Below the pieces are notes generated by a model that made no database searches, had not been told where the DNA came from, and saw only the letters and a program-made list of their open reading frames with translations. Shown here piece after piece: positions 1-11,887 of a DNA stretch of 64,000 bases. A program made the translations under genes and the position numbers. Each line of letters starts with the position of its first letter. The first letter of the stretch is position 1. This stretch comes from Megascapheus bottae. Lineage: Eukaryota; Chordata; Mammalia; Rodentia; Geomyidae. The stretch lies in NCBI GenBank assembly GCA_024803745.1, contig JANJXV010000101.1, positions 2,535,001 through 2,599,000 on the forward strand, read 5' to 3'.

Positions 1-333
1 GGCAGCTGCTCATGCAGCTGAGGGAGCCAGGCAGGCGCAGTCGGCACTGCGGCCGGGGTCGTGGGGGACGTCGGTTGCGCTGGGGCCGCGCGCACCACCG
101 GGACACGCGGGACGAGGCGCCGAGGGCACGGAGAAAGCGCGCAGCGCAGCGCAGCGCCCAGGTCGGCCTGGCCGGGGCAGAAGCTGAGGAAGGGCCGGGC
201 GAGCGCAGCCCCGGGGCGCTCGGGGCATGCAGGCCTGGCGGACGAGGGAGCCTCGGGTGGGGCCCGCGGGAGCCACGTGGCGGGCCGGGCGGTGGGCGGC
301 GGGCCCGGGGCGGGCTGGACGGCAGCAGTGCCG
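1..333 (+). repeat. GC-rich core, 5' cut by window start
   Basis: Begins inside the CAGCTG-rich stretch. It has the longer GCAGC run and the GGGCGCTCGG / GGGCCCGGGG haplotype. E-box CACGTG is at 274-279. G-runs at 282-314 have short loops (2-4 and 1-4 bases). Essentially identical to 3,942-4,401 over the shared part. Confidence 0.95.
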
Positions 334-1304
334 ACACACACGACACACTCGACACACACTCGACACACAACACACACGGTACATGACACACAACACACAC
401 GACACACACACACATGACACACATGACACACACGCGACACACACACATGACACACAACACACACGACACACACATGACACACACACGACACACCCATGAG
501 ACACATGACACATGACACACACATGACACACAACACACACACGACACTCATGACACACGACACACACACGACACACACATGGCACACGACACTCATGACA
601 CACGACACACACGACACACACAACACACACGACACACAACACACACGACACACACACATGACACATGACACACATGACACACATGACACACATGACACAC
701 ACGACACAAATGACACACGACACTCACGACGCACACGTGTTTTTTTGTGTGTTGTGTCATATGTCATTTGTGTCATGTGTGTGTCATTTGTGTCATGTGT
801 GTGTCATGTGTGTGTCATGTGTGTCATCTGTGTGTTGTGTGTCGTGTGTGTGTCATGTGTGTCATCTGTGTGTTGTGTGTCGTGTGTGTCGTGTGTGTGT
901 CATGTGTCAAGTGTGTGTCATGTGTTTCGCGTGTCGTGTGTGTGTCATGTGTGTCATGTGTCGTGTGTGTCTGTCGTGTGTGTTGTGTGTCATGTGTGTC
1001 GTGTGTGTCGTGTGTGTCATGTGTCATTTGTGTCATGTGTGTGTGTCTTGTGTGTTGTGTGTCGTGTGTGTCGTGTGTGTCATGTGTGTCATGTGTGTCG
1101 TGTGTGTCGTGTGTGTCGTGTGTGTCATGTGTCATTTGTGTCATGTGTGTGTGTCGTGTGTCATGTGTGTCGTGCGTGAGACACACATGTGATACACACA
1201 CGACACACACGACGCACACGACACACAACACACACGACACACACGACACACACATGGCACACACAGACTCACAACACACACACGACACTCATGACACACG
1301 ACAT
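334..1304. repeat. Alpha spacer, one CA/TG hairpin
   Basis: CA arm from 334, H1 CACGTG at 734-739 followed by seven T, TG arm to about 1,183, turn-back palindrome CACATGTG at 1,184-1,191, then CA lead-in. GGTACATGAC lies near 378. Confidence 0.93.
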
Positions 1305-1530
1305 GACAGAGGCACTGTAGGCGCAGGCGCAGTCCACCCCGGAGGTACGCACGTAGTTGACGTACATGTCCACAGTTCCTGACAGAGGCTCTGTAGGCGC
1401 AGGCGCAGTCCACTCCGGAGTACGCACATAGTTGACTTAGATGTCCACAGCTCCTGACAGAGGCACTGTAGGCGCAGACGCAGTCCACCCCGGAGGTACG
1501 CACGCAGCTGACATTGACACTCATGCAGCT
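1305..1530 (+). repeat. Triplicated 75-76 bp lead element (reference example)
   Basis: Copies start at 1,305 (76 bp), 1,381 (75 bp) and 1,456. All begin GACAGAGGC followed by A or T, then CTGTAGGCGCAG. Copies 1 and 2 end in TGTCCACAG(T/C)TCCT. Copy 3 runs into the CAGCTG stretch instead. S cores keep one copy with features of 1 and 3. M cores keep two. Confidence 0.93.
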
Positions 1531-1910
1531 GATGTAACCGCTCAAGCACCTAGCAGGCTTAGATGCTCACTCAGGCAGCTGAGGCAGCTGCTCATGCAGC
1601 TGAGGGAGCCAGGCAGGCGCAGTCGGCACTGCGGCCGGGGTCGTGGGGGACGTCGGTTGCGCTGGGGCCGCGCGCACCACCGGGACACGCGGGACGAGGC
1701 GCCGAGGGCACGGAGAAAGCGCGCAGCGCAGCGCCCAGGTCGCCCTGGCCGGGGCAGAAGCTGAGGAAGGGCCGGGCGAGCGCAGCCCCGGGGTGCTCGG
1801 GGCATGCAGGCCTGTCGGACGAGGGAGCTTCGGGTGGGGCCCGCGGGAGCCACGTGGCGGGCCGGGTGGTGGGCGGCGAGGCCGGGGCGGGCTGGACGGC
1901 AGCAGTGCCG
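1305..1910 (+). repeat. GC-rich core, type L
   Basis: Three lead elements at 1,305, 1,381 and 1,456. It has the 5-bp shorter GCAGC run and the GGGTGCTCGG, AGCTTCGG and GAGGCC variants. E-box at 1,851-1,856 and G-runs at 1,859-1,891. Confidence 0.95.
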
Positions 1911-3941
1911 ACACACACGGCACACACGACACACACGACACACACACGACACACACATGGCACACGACATTCATGACACACGACACACACGACACACACG
2001 ACACACAACACACAGGACACACAACACACACGACACACACACACGACACACACACGACACACAACACACACATGACACAGGACACTCATGACAAATGACA
2101 CACACACGACACACACACGACACACACATGACACACATGACACATGACACACACATGCCACAACACACACGACACTCATGACACACGACACACACACGAC
2201 ACACACATGGCACACGACACTCATGACACACGACACACATGACACACACGACACACATGACACACAACACACACGACACACACACGCGACACACATGACA
2301 CACACATGACACATGACACACCTGACACACACGACACAAATGACACACACACGACACACACATGGCACACGACACTCATGACACACGACACACACGACAC
2401 ACATGACACACAACACACAGGACACACAACACACACGACACACACACACGACACACACACGACACACACACGACACACACATGACACACATGACACATGA
2501 CACACACATGACACAACACACACGACACTCATGACACACGACACACACATGACACAACACACACGACACTCATGACACACGACACACACACGACACACAC
2601 ATGGCACACGACACTCATGACACACGACACACACGACACACACGACACACATGACACACACATGACACATGACACACATGACACACATGACACACATGAC
2701 ACACACGACACACACGACACACACGACACACACAACGCACACATGTTTGTTGTGTGTGTTGTGTCATATGTCATTTGCGGCATGTGTGTCATTTGTGTCG
2801 TGTGTGTCATGTGTGTGTCATGTGTGTCGCTTGTGTCACGTGTGTCGTGTGTGTGTCATTTGTGTCATGTGTGTCGTGTGTCATGTGTGTCATGTGTGTG
2901 TTGTTGTGTGTTGTGTGTCGTGTGTGTCGCGTGTGTGTCATGTGTCATGTGTGTGTCATGTGTTTCGCATGTGTCGTGTGTGTGTCATGTGTGTCATGTG
3001 TGTCGTGTGTGTCGTGACACACGACACTCATGACACGACACACACACGACACACACATGGCACACGACACTCTTGACACACGACACACATGACACACACA
3101 ACACACACGACACACAACACACACGACACACACATGACACATTACACACATGACACACATGACACACATGACACACACGACACAAATGACACACACGACA
3201 CTCACGACGCACACGTGTTTGTTGTGTGTGTTGTGTCATATGTCATTTGTGTCATGTGTGTGTCATTTGTGTCATGTGTGTGTCATGTGTGTGTCATGTG
3301 TGTCGCTTGTGTCGCGTGTGTCGTGTGTGTGTCTTGTGTGTCATCTGTGTGTTGTGTGTCGTGTGTGTCGTGTGTGTGTCATGTGTCATGTGTGTGTCAT
3401 GTGTTTCGCGTGTCGTGTGTGTTTCATGTGTGTCATGTGTCGTGTGTGTGTGTCGTGTGTGTTGTGTGTCGTGTGTGTCGTTTGTGTCATGTGTGTCATG
3501 TGTGTCATGCGTGTCGTGTGTGTCGTGTGTGTCATGTGTCATTTGTGTCATGTGTGTGTGTCATGTGTGTCATGTGTCGTGTGTGTGTCGTGTGTGTTGT
3601 GTGTCGTGTGTCATGTGTGTCATGTGTGTCGTGTGTGTCGTGTGTGTCATGTGTCATTTGTGTCATGTGTGTGTGTCGTGTGTCGTGTGTGTTGTGTGTC
3701 GTGTGTGTCGTGTGTGTCATGTGTGTCATGTGTGTCGTGTGTGTCGTGTGTGTCGTGTGTGTCATGTGTCATTTGTGTCATGTGTGTGTGTCGTGTGTCG
3801 TGTGTGTCGTGCGTGAGACACACATGTGATACACACATGACACACACGACGCACACGACACACAACACACACGACACACACGACACACACATGGCACACA
3901 CAGACTCACAACACACACACGACACTCATGACACACGACAT
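1911..3941. repeat. Beta-long spacer, two CA/TG hairpins
   Basis: First CA arm to the HA hinge CACATG at 2,740-2,745, a short TG arm, H3 turn (GTGTGTC-GT-GACACAC) centred at 3,014-3,015, second CA arm with an ACATTACAC mark, H1 CACGTG at 3,212-3,217, second TG arm, and H2 at 3,821-3,828. TCATTTGTGTCATG marks at about 3,540, 3,655 and 3,770 show a 115-bp sub-period. Confidence 0.93.
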
Positions 3942-4401
3942 GACAGAGGCACTGTAGGCGCAGGCGCAGTCCACCCCGGAGGTACGCACGCAGCTGACAT
4001 TGACACTCATGCAGCTGATGTAACCGCTCAAGCACCTAGCAGGCTTAGATGCTCACTCAGGCAGCTGAGGCAGCTGCTCATGCAGCTGAGGGAGCCAGGC
4101 AGGCGCAGTCGGCACTGCGGCCGGGGTCGTGGGGGACGTCGGTTGCGCTGGGGCCGCGCGCACCACCGGGACACGCGGGACGAGGCGCCGAGGGCACGGA
4201 GAAAGCGCGCAGCGCAGCGCAGCGCCCAGGTCGGCCTGGCCGGGGCAGAAGCTGAGGAAGGGCCGGGCGAGCGCAGCCCCGGGGCGCTCGGGGCATGCAG
4301 GCCTGGCGGACGAGGGAGCCTCGGGTGGGGCCCGCGGGAGCCACGTGGCGGGCCGGGCGGTGGGCGGCGGGCCCGGGGCGGGCTGGACGGCAGCAGTGCC
4401 G
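3942..4401 (+). repeat. GC-rich core, type S
   Basis: One lead element. Long GCAGC run and GCGCTCGG / GGGCCC haplotype, with the rare CTGGCGG variant shared with 1-333. E-box 4,342-4,347, G-runs 4,350-4,382. Confidence 0.95.
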
Positions 4402-5372
4402 ACACACACGACACACTCGACACACACTCGACACACAACACACACGGTACATGACACACAACACACACGACACACACACACATGACACACATGACACACA
4501 CGCGACACACACACATGACACACAACACACACGACACACACATGACACACACACGACACACCCATGAGACACATGACACATGACACACACATGACACACA
4601 ACACACACACGACACTCATGACACACGACACACACACGACACACACATGGCACACGACACTCATGACACACGACACACACGACACACACAACACACACGA
4701 CACACAACACACACGACACACACACATGACACATGACACACATGACACACATGACACACATGACACACACGACACAAATGACACACGACACTCACGACGC
4801 ACACGTGTTTTTTTGTGTGTTGTGTCATATGTCATTTGTGTCATGTGTGTGTCATTTGTGTCATGTGTGTGTCATGTGTGTGTCATGTGTGTCATCTGTG
4901 TGTTGTGTGTCGTGTGTGTGTCATGTGTGTCATCTGTGTGTTGTGTGTCGTGTGTGTCGTGTGTGTGTCATGTGTCAAGTGTGTGTCATGTGTTTCGCGT
5001 GTCGTGTGTGTGTCATGTGTGTCATGTGTCGTGTGTGTCTGTCGTGTGTGTTGTGTGTCATGTGTGTCGTGTGTGTCGTGTGTGTCATGTGTCATTTGTG
5101 TCATGTGTGTGTGTCTTGTGTGTTGTGTGTCGTGTGTGTCGTGTGTGTCATGTGTGTCATGTGTGTCGTGTGTGTCGTGTGTGTCGTGTGTGTCATGTGT
5201 CATTTGTGTCATGTGTGTGTGTCGTGTGTCATGTGTGTCGTGCGTGAGACACACATGTGATACACACACGACACACACGACGCACACGACACACAACACA
5301 CACGACACACACGACACACACATGGCACACACAGACTCACAACACACACACGACACTCATGACACACGACAT
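4402..5372. repeat. Alpha spacer
   Basis: H1 at 4,802-4,807 with T7, H2 at 5,252-5,259. Same length (971 bp) as 334-1,304 and apparently the same sequence. Confidence 0.93.
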
Positions 5373-5978
5373 GACAGAGGCACTGTAGGCGCAGGCGCAG
5401 TCCACCCCGGAGGTACGCACGTAGTTGACGTACATGTCCACAGTTCCTGACAGAGGCTCTGTAGGCGCAGGCGCAGTCCACTCCGGAGTACGCACATAGT
5501 TGACTTAGATGTCCACAGCTCCTGACAGAGGCACTGTAGGCGCAGACGCAGTCCACCCCGGAGGTACGCACGCAGCTGACATTGACACTCATGCAGCTGA
5601 TGTAACCGCTCAAGCACCTAGCAGGCTTAGATGCTCACTCAGGCAGCTGAGGCAGCTGCTCATGCAGCTGAGGGAGCCAGGCAGGCGCAGTCGGCACTGC
5701 GGCCGGGGTCGTGGGGGACGTCGGTTGCGCTGGGGCCGCGCGCACCACCGGGACACGCGGGACGAGGCGCCGAGGGCACGGAGAAAGCGCGCAGCGCAGC
5801 GCCCAGGTCGCCCTGGCCGGGGCAGAAGCTGAGGAAGGGCCGGGCGAGCGCAGCCCCGGGGTGCTCGGGGCATGCAGGCCTGTCGGACGAGGGAGCTTCG
5901 GGTGGGGCCCGCGGGAGCCACGTGGCGGGCCGGGTGGTGGGCGGCGAGGCCGGGGCGGGCTGGACGGCAGCAGTGCCG
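5373..5978 (+). repeat. GC-rich core, type L
   Basis: Three lead elements, short GCAGC run, AGCTTCGG variant. E-box 5,919-5,924, G-runs 5,927-5,959. Matches 1,305-1,910. Confidence 0.95.
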
Positions 5979-8007
5979 ACACACACGGCACACACGACAC
6001 ACACGACACACACACGACACACACATGGCACACGACATTCATGACACACGACACACACGACACACACGACACACAACACACAGGACACACAACACACACG
6101 ACACACACACACGACACACACACGACACACAACACACACATGACACAGGACACTCATGACAAATGACACACACACGACACACACACGACACACACATGAC
6201 ACACATGACACATGACACACACATGCCACAACACACACGACACTCATGACACACGACACACACACGACACACACATGGCACACGACACTCATGACACACG
6301 ACACACATGACACACACGACACACATGACACACAACACACACGACACACACACGCGACACACATGACACACACATGACACATGACACACCTGACACACAC
6401 GACACAAATGACACACACACGACACACACATGGCACACGACACTCATGACACACGACACACACGACACACATGACACACAACACACAGGACACACAACAC
6501 ACACGACACACACACACGACACACACACGACACACACACGACACACACATGACACACATGACACATGACACACACATGACACAACACACACGACACTCAT
6601 GACACACGACACACACATGACACAACACACACGACACTCATGACACACGACACACACACGACACACACATGGCACACGACACTCATGACACACGACACAC
6701 ACGACACACACGACACACATGACACACACATGACACATGACACACATGACACACATGACACACATGACACACACGACACACACGACACACACGACACACA
6801 CAACGCACACATGTTTGTTGTGTGTGTTGTGTCATATGTCATTTGCGGCATGTGTGTCATTTGTGTCGTGTGTGTCATGTGTGTGTCATGTGTGTCGCTT
6901 GTGTCACGTGTGTCGTGTGTGTGTCATTTGTGTCATGTGTGTCGTGTGTCATGTGTGTCATGTGTGTGTTGTTGTGTGTTGTGTGTCGTGTGTGTCGCGT
7001 GTGTGTCATGTGTCATGTGTGTGTCATGTGTTTCGCATGTGTCGTGTGTGTGTCATGTGTGTCATGTGTGTCGTGTGTGTCGTGACACACGACACTCATG
7101 ACACGACACACACACGACACACACATGGCACACGACACTCTTGACACACGACACACATGACACACACAACACACACGACACACAACACACACGACACACA
7201 CATGACACATTACACACATGACACACATGACACACATGACACACACGACACAAATGACACACACGACACTCACGACGCACACGTGTTTGTTGTGTGTGTT
7301 GTGTCATATGTCATTTGTGTCATGTGTGTGTCATTTGTGTCATGTGTGTGTCATGTGTGTGTCATGTGTGTCGCTTGTGTCGCGTGTGTCGTGTGTGTGT
7401 CTTGTGTGTCATCTGTGTGTTGTGTGTCGTGTGTGTCGTGTGTGTGTCATGTGTCATGTGTGTGTCATGTGTTTCGCGTGTCGTGTGTGTTTCATGTGTG
7501 TCATGTGTCGTGTGTGTGTGTCGTGTGTGTTGTGTGTCGTGTGTGTCGTTTGTGTCATGTGTGTCATGCGTGTCATGCGTGTCGTGTGTGTCGTGTGTGT
7601 CATGTGTCATTTGTGTCATGTGTGTGTGTCATGTGTGTCATGTGTCGTGTGTGTGTCGTGTGTGTTGTGTGTCGTGTGTCATGTGTGTCATGTGTGTCGT
7701 GTGTGTCGTGTGTGTCATGTGTCATTTGTGTCATGTGTGTGTCGTGTGTCGTGTGTGTTGTGTGTCGTGTGTGTCGTGTGTGTCATGTGTGTCATGTGTG
7801 TCGTGTGTGTCGTGTGTGTCGTGTGTGTCATGTGTCATTTGTGTCATGTGTGTGTGTCGTGTGTCGTGTGTGTCGTGCGTGAGACACACATGTGATACAC
7901 ACATGACACACACGACGCACACGACACACAACACACACGACACACACGACACACACATGGCACACACAGACTCACAACACACACACGACACTCATGACAC
8001 ACGACAT
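5979..8007. repeat. Beta-long spacer, two hairpins
   Basis: HA at 6,808-6,813, H3 at 7,082-7,083, H1 at 7,280-7,285, H2 at 7,887-7,894. Two bases shorter than 1,911-3,941, within the last TG arm. Confidence 0.93.
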
Positions 8008-8467
8008 GACAGAGGCACTGTAGGCGCAGGCGCAGTCCACCCCGGAGGTACGCACGCAGCTGACATTGACACTCATGCAGCTGATGTAACCGCTCAAGCA
8101 CCTAGCAGGCTTAGATGCTCACTCAGGCAGCTGAGGCAGCTGCTCATGCAGCTGAGGGAGCCAGGCAGGCGCAGTCGGCACTGCGGCCGGGGTCGTGGGG
8201 GACGTCGGTTGCGCTGGGGCCGCGCGCACCACCGGGACACGCGGGACGAGGCGCCGAGGGCACGGAGAAAGCGCGCAGCGCAGCGCAGCGCCCAGGTCGG
8301 CCTGGCCGGGGCAGAAGCTGAGGAAGGGCCGGGCGAGCGCAGCCCCGGGGCGCTCGGGGCATGCAGGCCTGTCGGACGAGGGAGCCTCGGGTGGGGCCCG
8401 CGGGAGCCACGTGGCGGGCCGGGCGGTGGGCGGCGGGCCCGGGGCGGGCTGGACGGCAGCAGTGCCG
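8008..8467 (+). repeat. GC-rich core, type S
   Basis: Long GCAGC run, GCGCTCGG / GGGCCC haplotype, CTGTCGG. E-box 8,408-8,413, G-runs 8,416-8,448. Confidence 0.95.
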
Positions 8468-9438
8468 ACACACACGACACACACGACACACACACGACAC
8501 ACAACACACACGGTACATGACACACAACACACACGACACACACACACATGACACACATGACACACACGCGACACACACACATGACACACAACACACACGA
8601 CACACACATGACACACACACGACACACCCATGAGACACATGACACATGACACACACATGACACACAACACACACACGACACTCATGACACACGACACACA
8701 CACGACACACACATGGCACACGACACTCATGACACACGACACACACGACACACACAACACACACGACACACAACACACACGACACACACACATGACACAT
8801 GACACACATGACACACATGACACACATGACACACACGACACAAATGACACACGACACTCACGACGCACACGTGTTTTTTTGTGTGTTGTGTCATATGTCA
8901 TTTGTGTCATGTGTGTGTCATTTGTGTCATGTGTGTGTCATGTGTGTGTCATGTGTGTCATCTGTGTGTTGTGTGTCGTGTGTGTGTCATGTGTGTCATC
9001 TGTGTGTTGTGTGTCGTGTGTGTCGTGTGTGTGTCATGTGTCAAGTGTGTGTCATGTGTTTCGCGTGTCGTGTGTGTGTCATGTGTGTCATGTGTCGTGT
9101 GTGTCTGTCGTGTGTGTTGTGTGTCATGTGTGTCGTGTGTGTCGTGTGTGTCATGTGTCATTTGTGTCATGTGTGTGTGTCTTGTGTGTTGTGTGTTGTG
9201 TGTGTCGTGTGTGTCATGTGTGTCATGTGTGTCGTGTGTGTCGTGTGTGTCGTGTGTGTCATGTGTCATTTGTGTCATGTGTGTGTGTCGTGTGTCATGT
9301 GTGTCGTGCGTGAGACACACATGTGATACACACACGACACACACGACGCACACGACACACAACACACACGACACACACGACACACACATGGCACACACAG
9401 ACTCACAACACACACACGACACTCATGACACACGACAT
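8468..9438. repeat. Alpha spacer
   Basis: H1 at 8,868-8,873 with T7, H2 at 9,318-9,325. The 3' TG arm has one CG-to-TG type change near 9,197 relative to the earlier alpha copies. Confidence 0.93.
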
Positions 9439-10049
9439 GACAGAGGCACTGTAGGCGCAGGCGCAGTCCACCCCGGAGGTACGCACGTAGTTGACGTACA
9501 TGTCCACAGTTCCTGACAGAGGCTCTGTAGGCGCAGGCGCAGTCCACTCCGGAGTACGCACATAGTTGACTTAGATGTCCACAGCTCCTGACAGAGGCAC
9601 TGTAGGCGCAGACGCAGTCCACCCCGGAGGTACGCACGCAGCTGACATTGACACTCATGCAGCTGATGTAACCGCTCAAGCACCTAGCAGGCTTAGATGC
9701 TCACTCAGGCAGCTGAGGCAGCTGCTCATGCAGCTGAGGGAGCCAGGCAGGCGCAGTCGGCACTGCGGCCGGGGTCGTGGGGGACGTCGGTTGCGCTGGG
9801 GCCGCGCGCACCACCGGGACACGCGGGACGAGGCGCCGAGGGCACGGAGAAAGCGCGCAGCGCAGCGCAGCGCCCAGGTCGCCCTAGCCGGGGCAGAAGC
9901 TGAGGAAGGGCCGGGCGAGCGCAGCCCCGGGGTGCTCGGGGCATGCAGGCCTGTCGGACGAGGGAGCCTCGGGTGGGGCCCGCGGGAGCCACGTGGCAGG
10001 CCGGGTGGTGGGCGGCGAGGCCGGGGCGGGCTGGACGGCAGCAGTGCCG
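9439..10049 (+). repeat. GC-rich core, type L
   Basis: Three lead elements but the long GCAGC run, unlike the L cores at 1,305 and 5,373. E-box 9,990-9,995. GGCAGG replaces GGCGGG just after it, removing the first G-run. GCCCTAGCC is a private change. Confidence 0.95.
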
Positions 10050-11531
10050 ACACACACGGCACACACGACACACACGACACACACACGACACACACATGGC
10101 ACACGACACTCATGACACACAACACACACGACACACATGACACACAACACACAGGACACACAACACACACGACACACACACACGACACACACACGACACA
10201 CACACGACACACACATGACACACATGACACATGACACACACATGACATAACACACACGACACTCATGACACACGACACACACATGACACAACACACACGA
10301 CACTCATGACACACGACACACACACGGCACACACATGGCACACGACACTCATGACACACGACACACACGACACACACGACACACATGACACACACATGAC
10401 ATATGACACACATGACACACATGACACACATGACACACACGACACACACGACACACACGACACACACGACACACACGACACACACAACGCACACATGTTT
10501 GTTGTGTGTGTTGTGTCATATGTCATTTGCGGCATGTGTGTCATTTGTGTCGTGTGTGTCATGTGTGTGTCATGTGTGTCGCTTGTGTCACGTGTGTCGT
10601 GTGTGTGTCATTTGTGTCATGTGTGTCGTGTGTCATGTGTGTCATGTGTGTGTTGTTGTGTGTTGTGTGTCGTGTGTGTCGCGTGTGTGTCATGTGTCAT
10701 GTGTGTGTCATGTGTTTCGCGTGTGTCGTGTGTGTGTCATGTGTGTCATGTGTGTCGTGTGTGTCGTGACACACGACACTCTTGACACACGACACACATG
10801 ACACACACAACACACACGACACACAACACACACGACACACACATGACACATTACACACATGACACACATGACACACATGACACACACGACACAAATGACA
10901 CACACGACACTCACGACGCACACGTGTTTGTTGTGTGTGTTGTGTCATATGTCATTTGTGTCATGTGTGTGTCATTTGTGTCATGTGTGTGTCATGTGTG
11001 TGTCATGTGTGTCGCTTGTGTCGCGTGTGTCATGTGTGTGTCTTGTGTGTCATCTGTGTGTTGTGTGTCGTGTGTGTCGTTTGTGTCATGTGTGTCATGT
11101 GTGTCATGCGTGTCGTGTGTGTCGTGTGTGTCATGTGTCATTTGTGTCATGTGTGTGTGTCATGTGTGTCATGTGTCGTGTGTGTGTCGTGTGTGTTGTG
11201 TGTCGTGTGTCATGTGTGTCATGTGTGTCGTGTGTGTCGTGTGTGTCATGTGTCATTTGTGTCATGTGTGTGTGTCGTGTGTCGTGTGTGTTGTGTGTCG
11301 TGTGTGTCGTGTGTGTCATGTGTGTCATGTGTGTCGTGTGTGTCGTGTGTGTCATGTGTCATTTGTGTCATGTGTGTGTGTCGTGTGTCGTGTGTGTCGT
11401 GCGTGAGACACACATGTGATACACACACGACACACACGACGCACACGACACACAACACACACGACACACACGACACACACATGGCACACACAGACTCACA
11501 ACACACACACGACACTCATGACACACGACAT
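10050..11531. repeat. Beta-long spacer, shortened
   Basis: First CA arm is about half the length of that in 1,911-3,941. HA at 10,492-10,497, H3 at 10,766-10,767, H1 at 10,921-10,926, H2 at 11,411-11,418. It carries a GACATATGAC mark near 10,400 that recurs near 36,619. Confidence 0.92.
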
Positions 11532-11887
11532 GACAGAGGCACTGTAGGCGCAGGCGCAGTCCACCCCGGAGGTACGCACGCAGCTGACATTGACACTCAT
11601 GCAGCTGATGTAACCGCTCAAGCACCTAGCAGGCTTAGATGCTCACTCAGGCAGCTGAGGCAGCTGCTCATGCAGCTGAGGGAGCCAGGCAGGCGCAGTC
11701 GGCACTGCGGCCGGGGTCGTGGGGGACGTCGGTTGCGCTGGGGCCGCGCGCAACACCGGGACACGCGGGACGAGGCGCCGAGGGCACGGAGAAAGCGCGC
11801 AGCGCCTCGGGTGGGGCCCGCTGGAGCCACGTGGCAGGCCGGGTGGTGGGCGGCGAGGCCGGGGCGGGCTGGACGGCAGCAGTGCCG
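11532..11887 (+). repeat. GC-rich core, type S, with 104-bp internal deletion
   Basis: The sequence jumps from AGCGC directly to CTCGGGTGG at about 11,805, losing the GCAGCGCCC to GAGGGAGC interval present in every other full core. It also has GCAACACC for GCACCACC and CGCTGGAGCC. E-box 11,828-11,833 is retained. Confidence 0.95.

Larger units (their letters stand above)
1..3941. repeat. 4,068-bp higher-order repeat, partial copy
   Basis: Order: core tail, alpha spacer, L core, beta-long spacer. The next copy starts at 3,942 and the two match with a shift of 4,068 bp. The first 127 bp of the unit (lead element and start of the CAGCTG stretch) lie left of the window. Confidence 0.9.
3942..8007. 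repeat. 4,068-bp higher-order repeat, complete copy
   Basis: Order: S core (3,942), alpha spacer, L core (5,373), beta-long spacer, ending at the next S core at 8,008. It is 2 bp shorter than the standard period because its last TG arm has a small length change. Confidence 0.9.

Noticed and set aside
334..1304. Telomeric or telomere-variant repeat
   Set aside because: No TTAGGG or CCCTAA runs. The arms are CA/TG with GAC steps.
1851..1870. CTCF site in the core (CCACGTGGCGGG)
   Set aside because: Only a loose resemblance, with spacing off by one base, so I do not call it.
1563..1976. Core reading frame starting at the ATG in the CAGCTG stretch
   Set aside because: A 5-bp GCAGC length difference between core haplotypes shifts the frame, both versions are common, and no domain is recognisable.
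1592..2569. Minus-strand open frame of 325 codons
   Set aside because: Mostly Cys-Val repeats from the CA arm antisense, then low-complexity Pro/Ala/Arg from the core. No conserved motif.
1..4401. D4Z4-like macrosatellite with an internal gene
   Set aside because: Unit size and CpG richness are similar, but no homeobox-type or other domain occurs in any frame.
3150..4454. Open frame of 434 codons, Cys-rich then Arg-rich
   Set aside because: Same cause as above. Cys-Val repeats might suggest a metallothionein or keratin-associated protein, but the composition is just the TG minisatellite.
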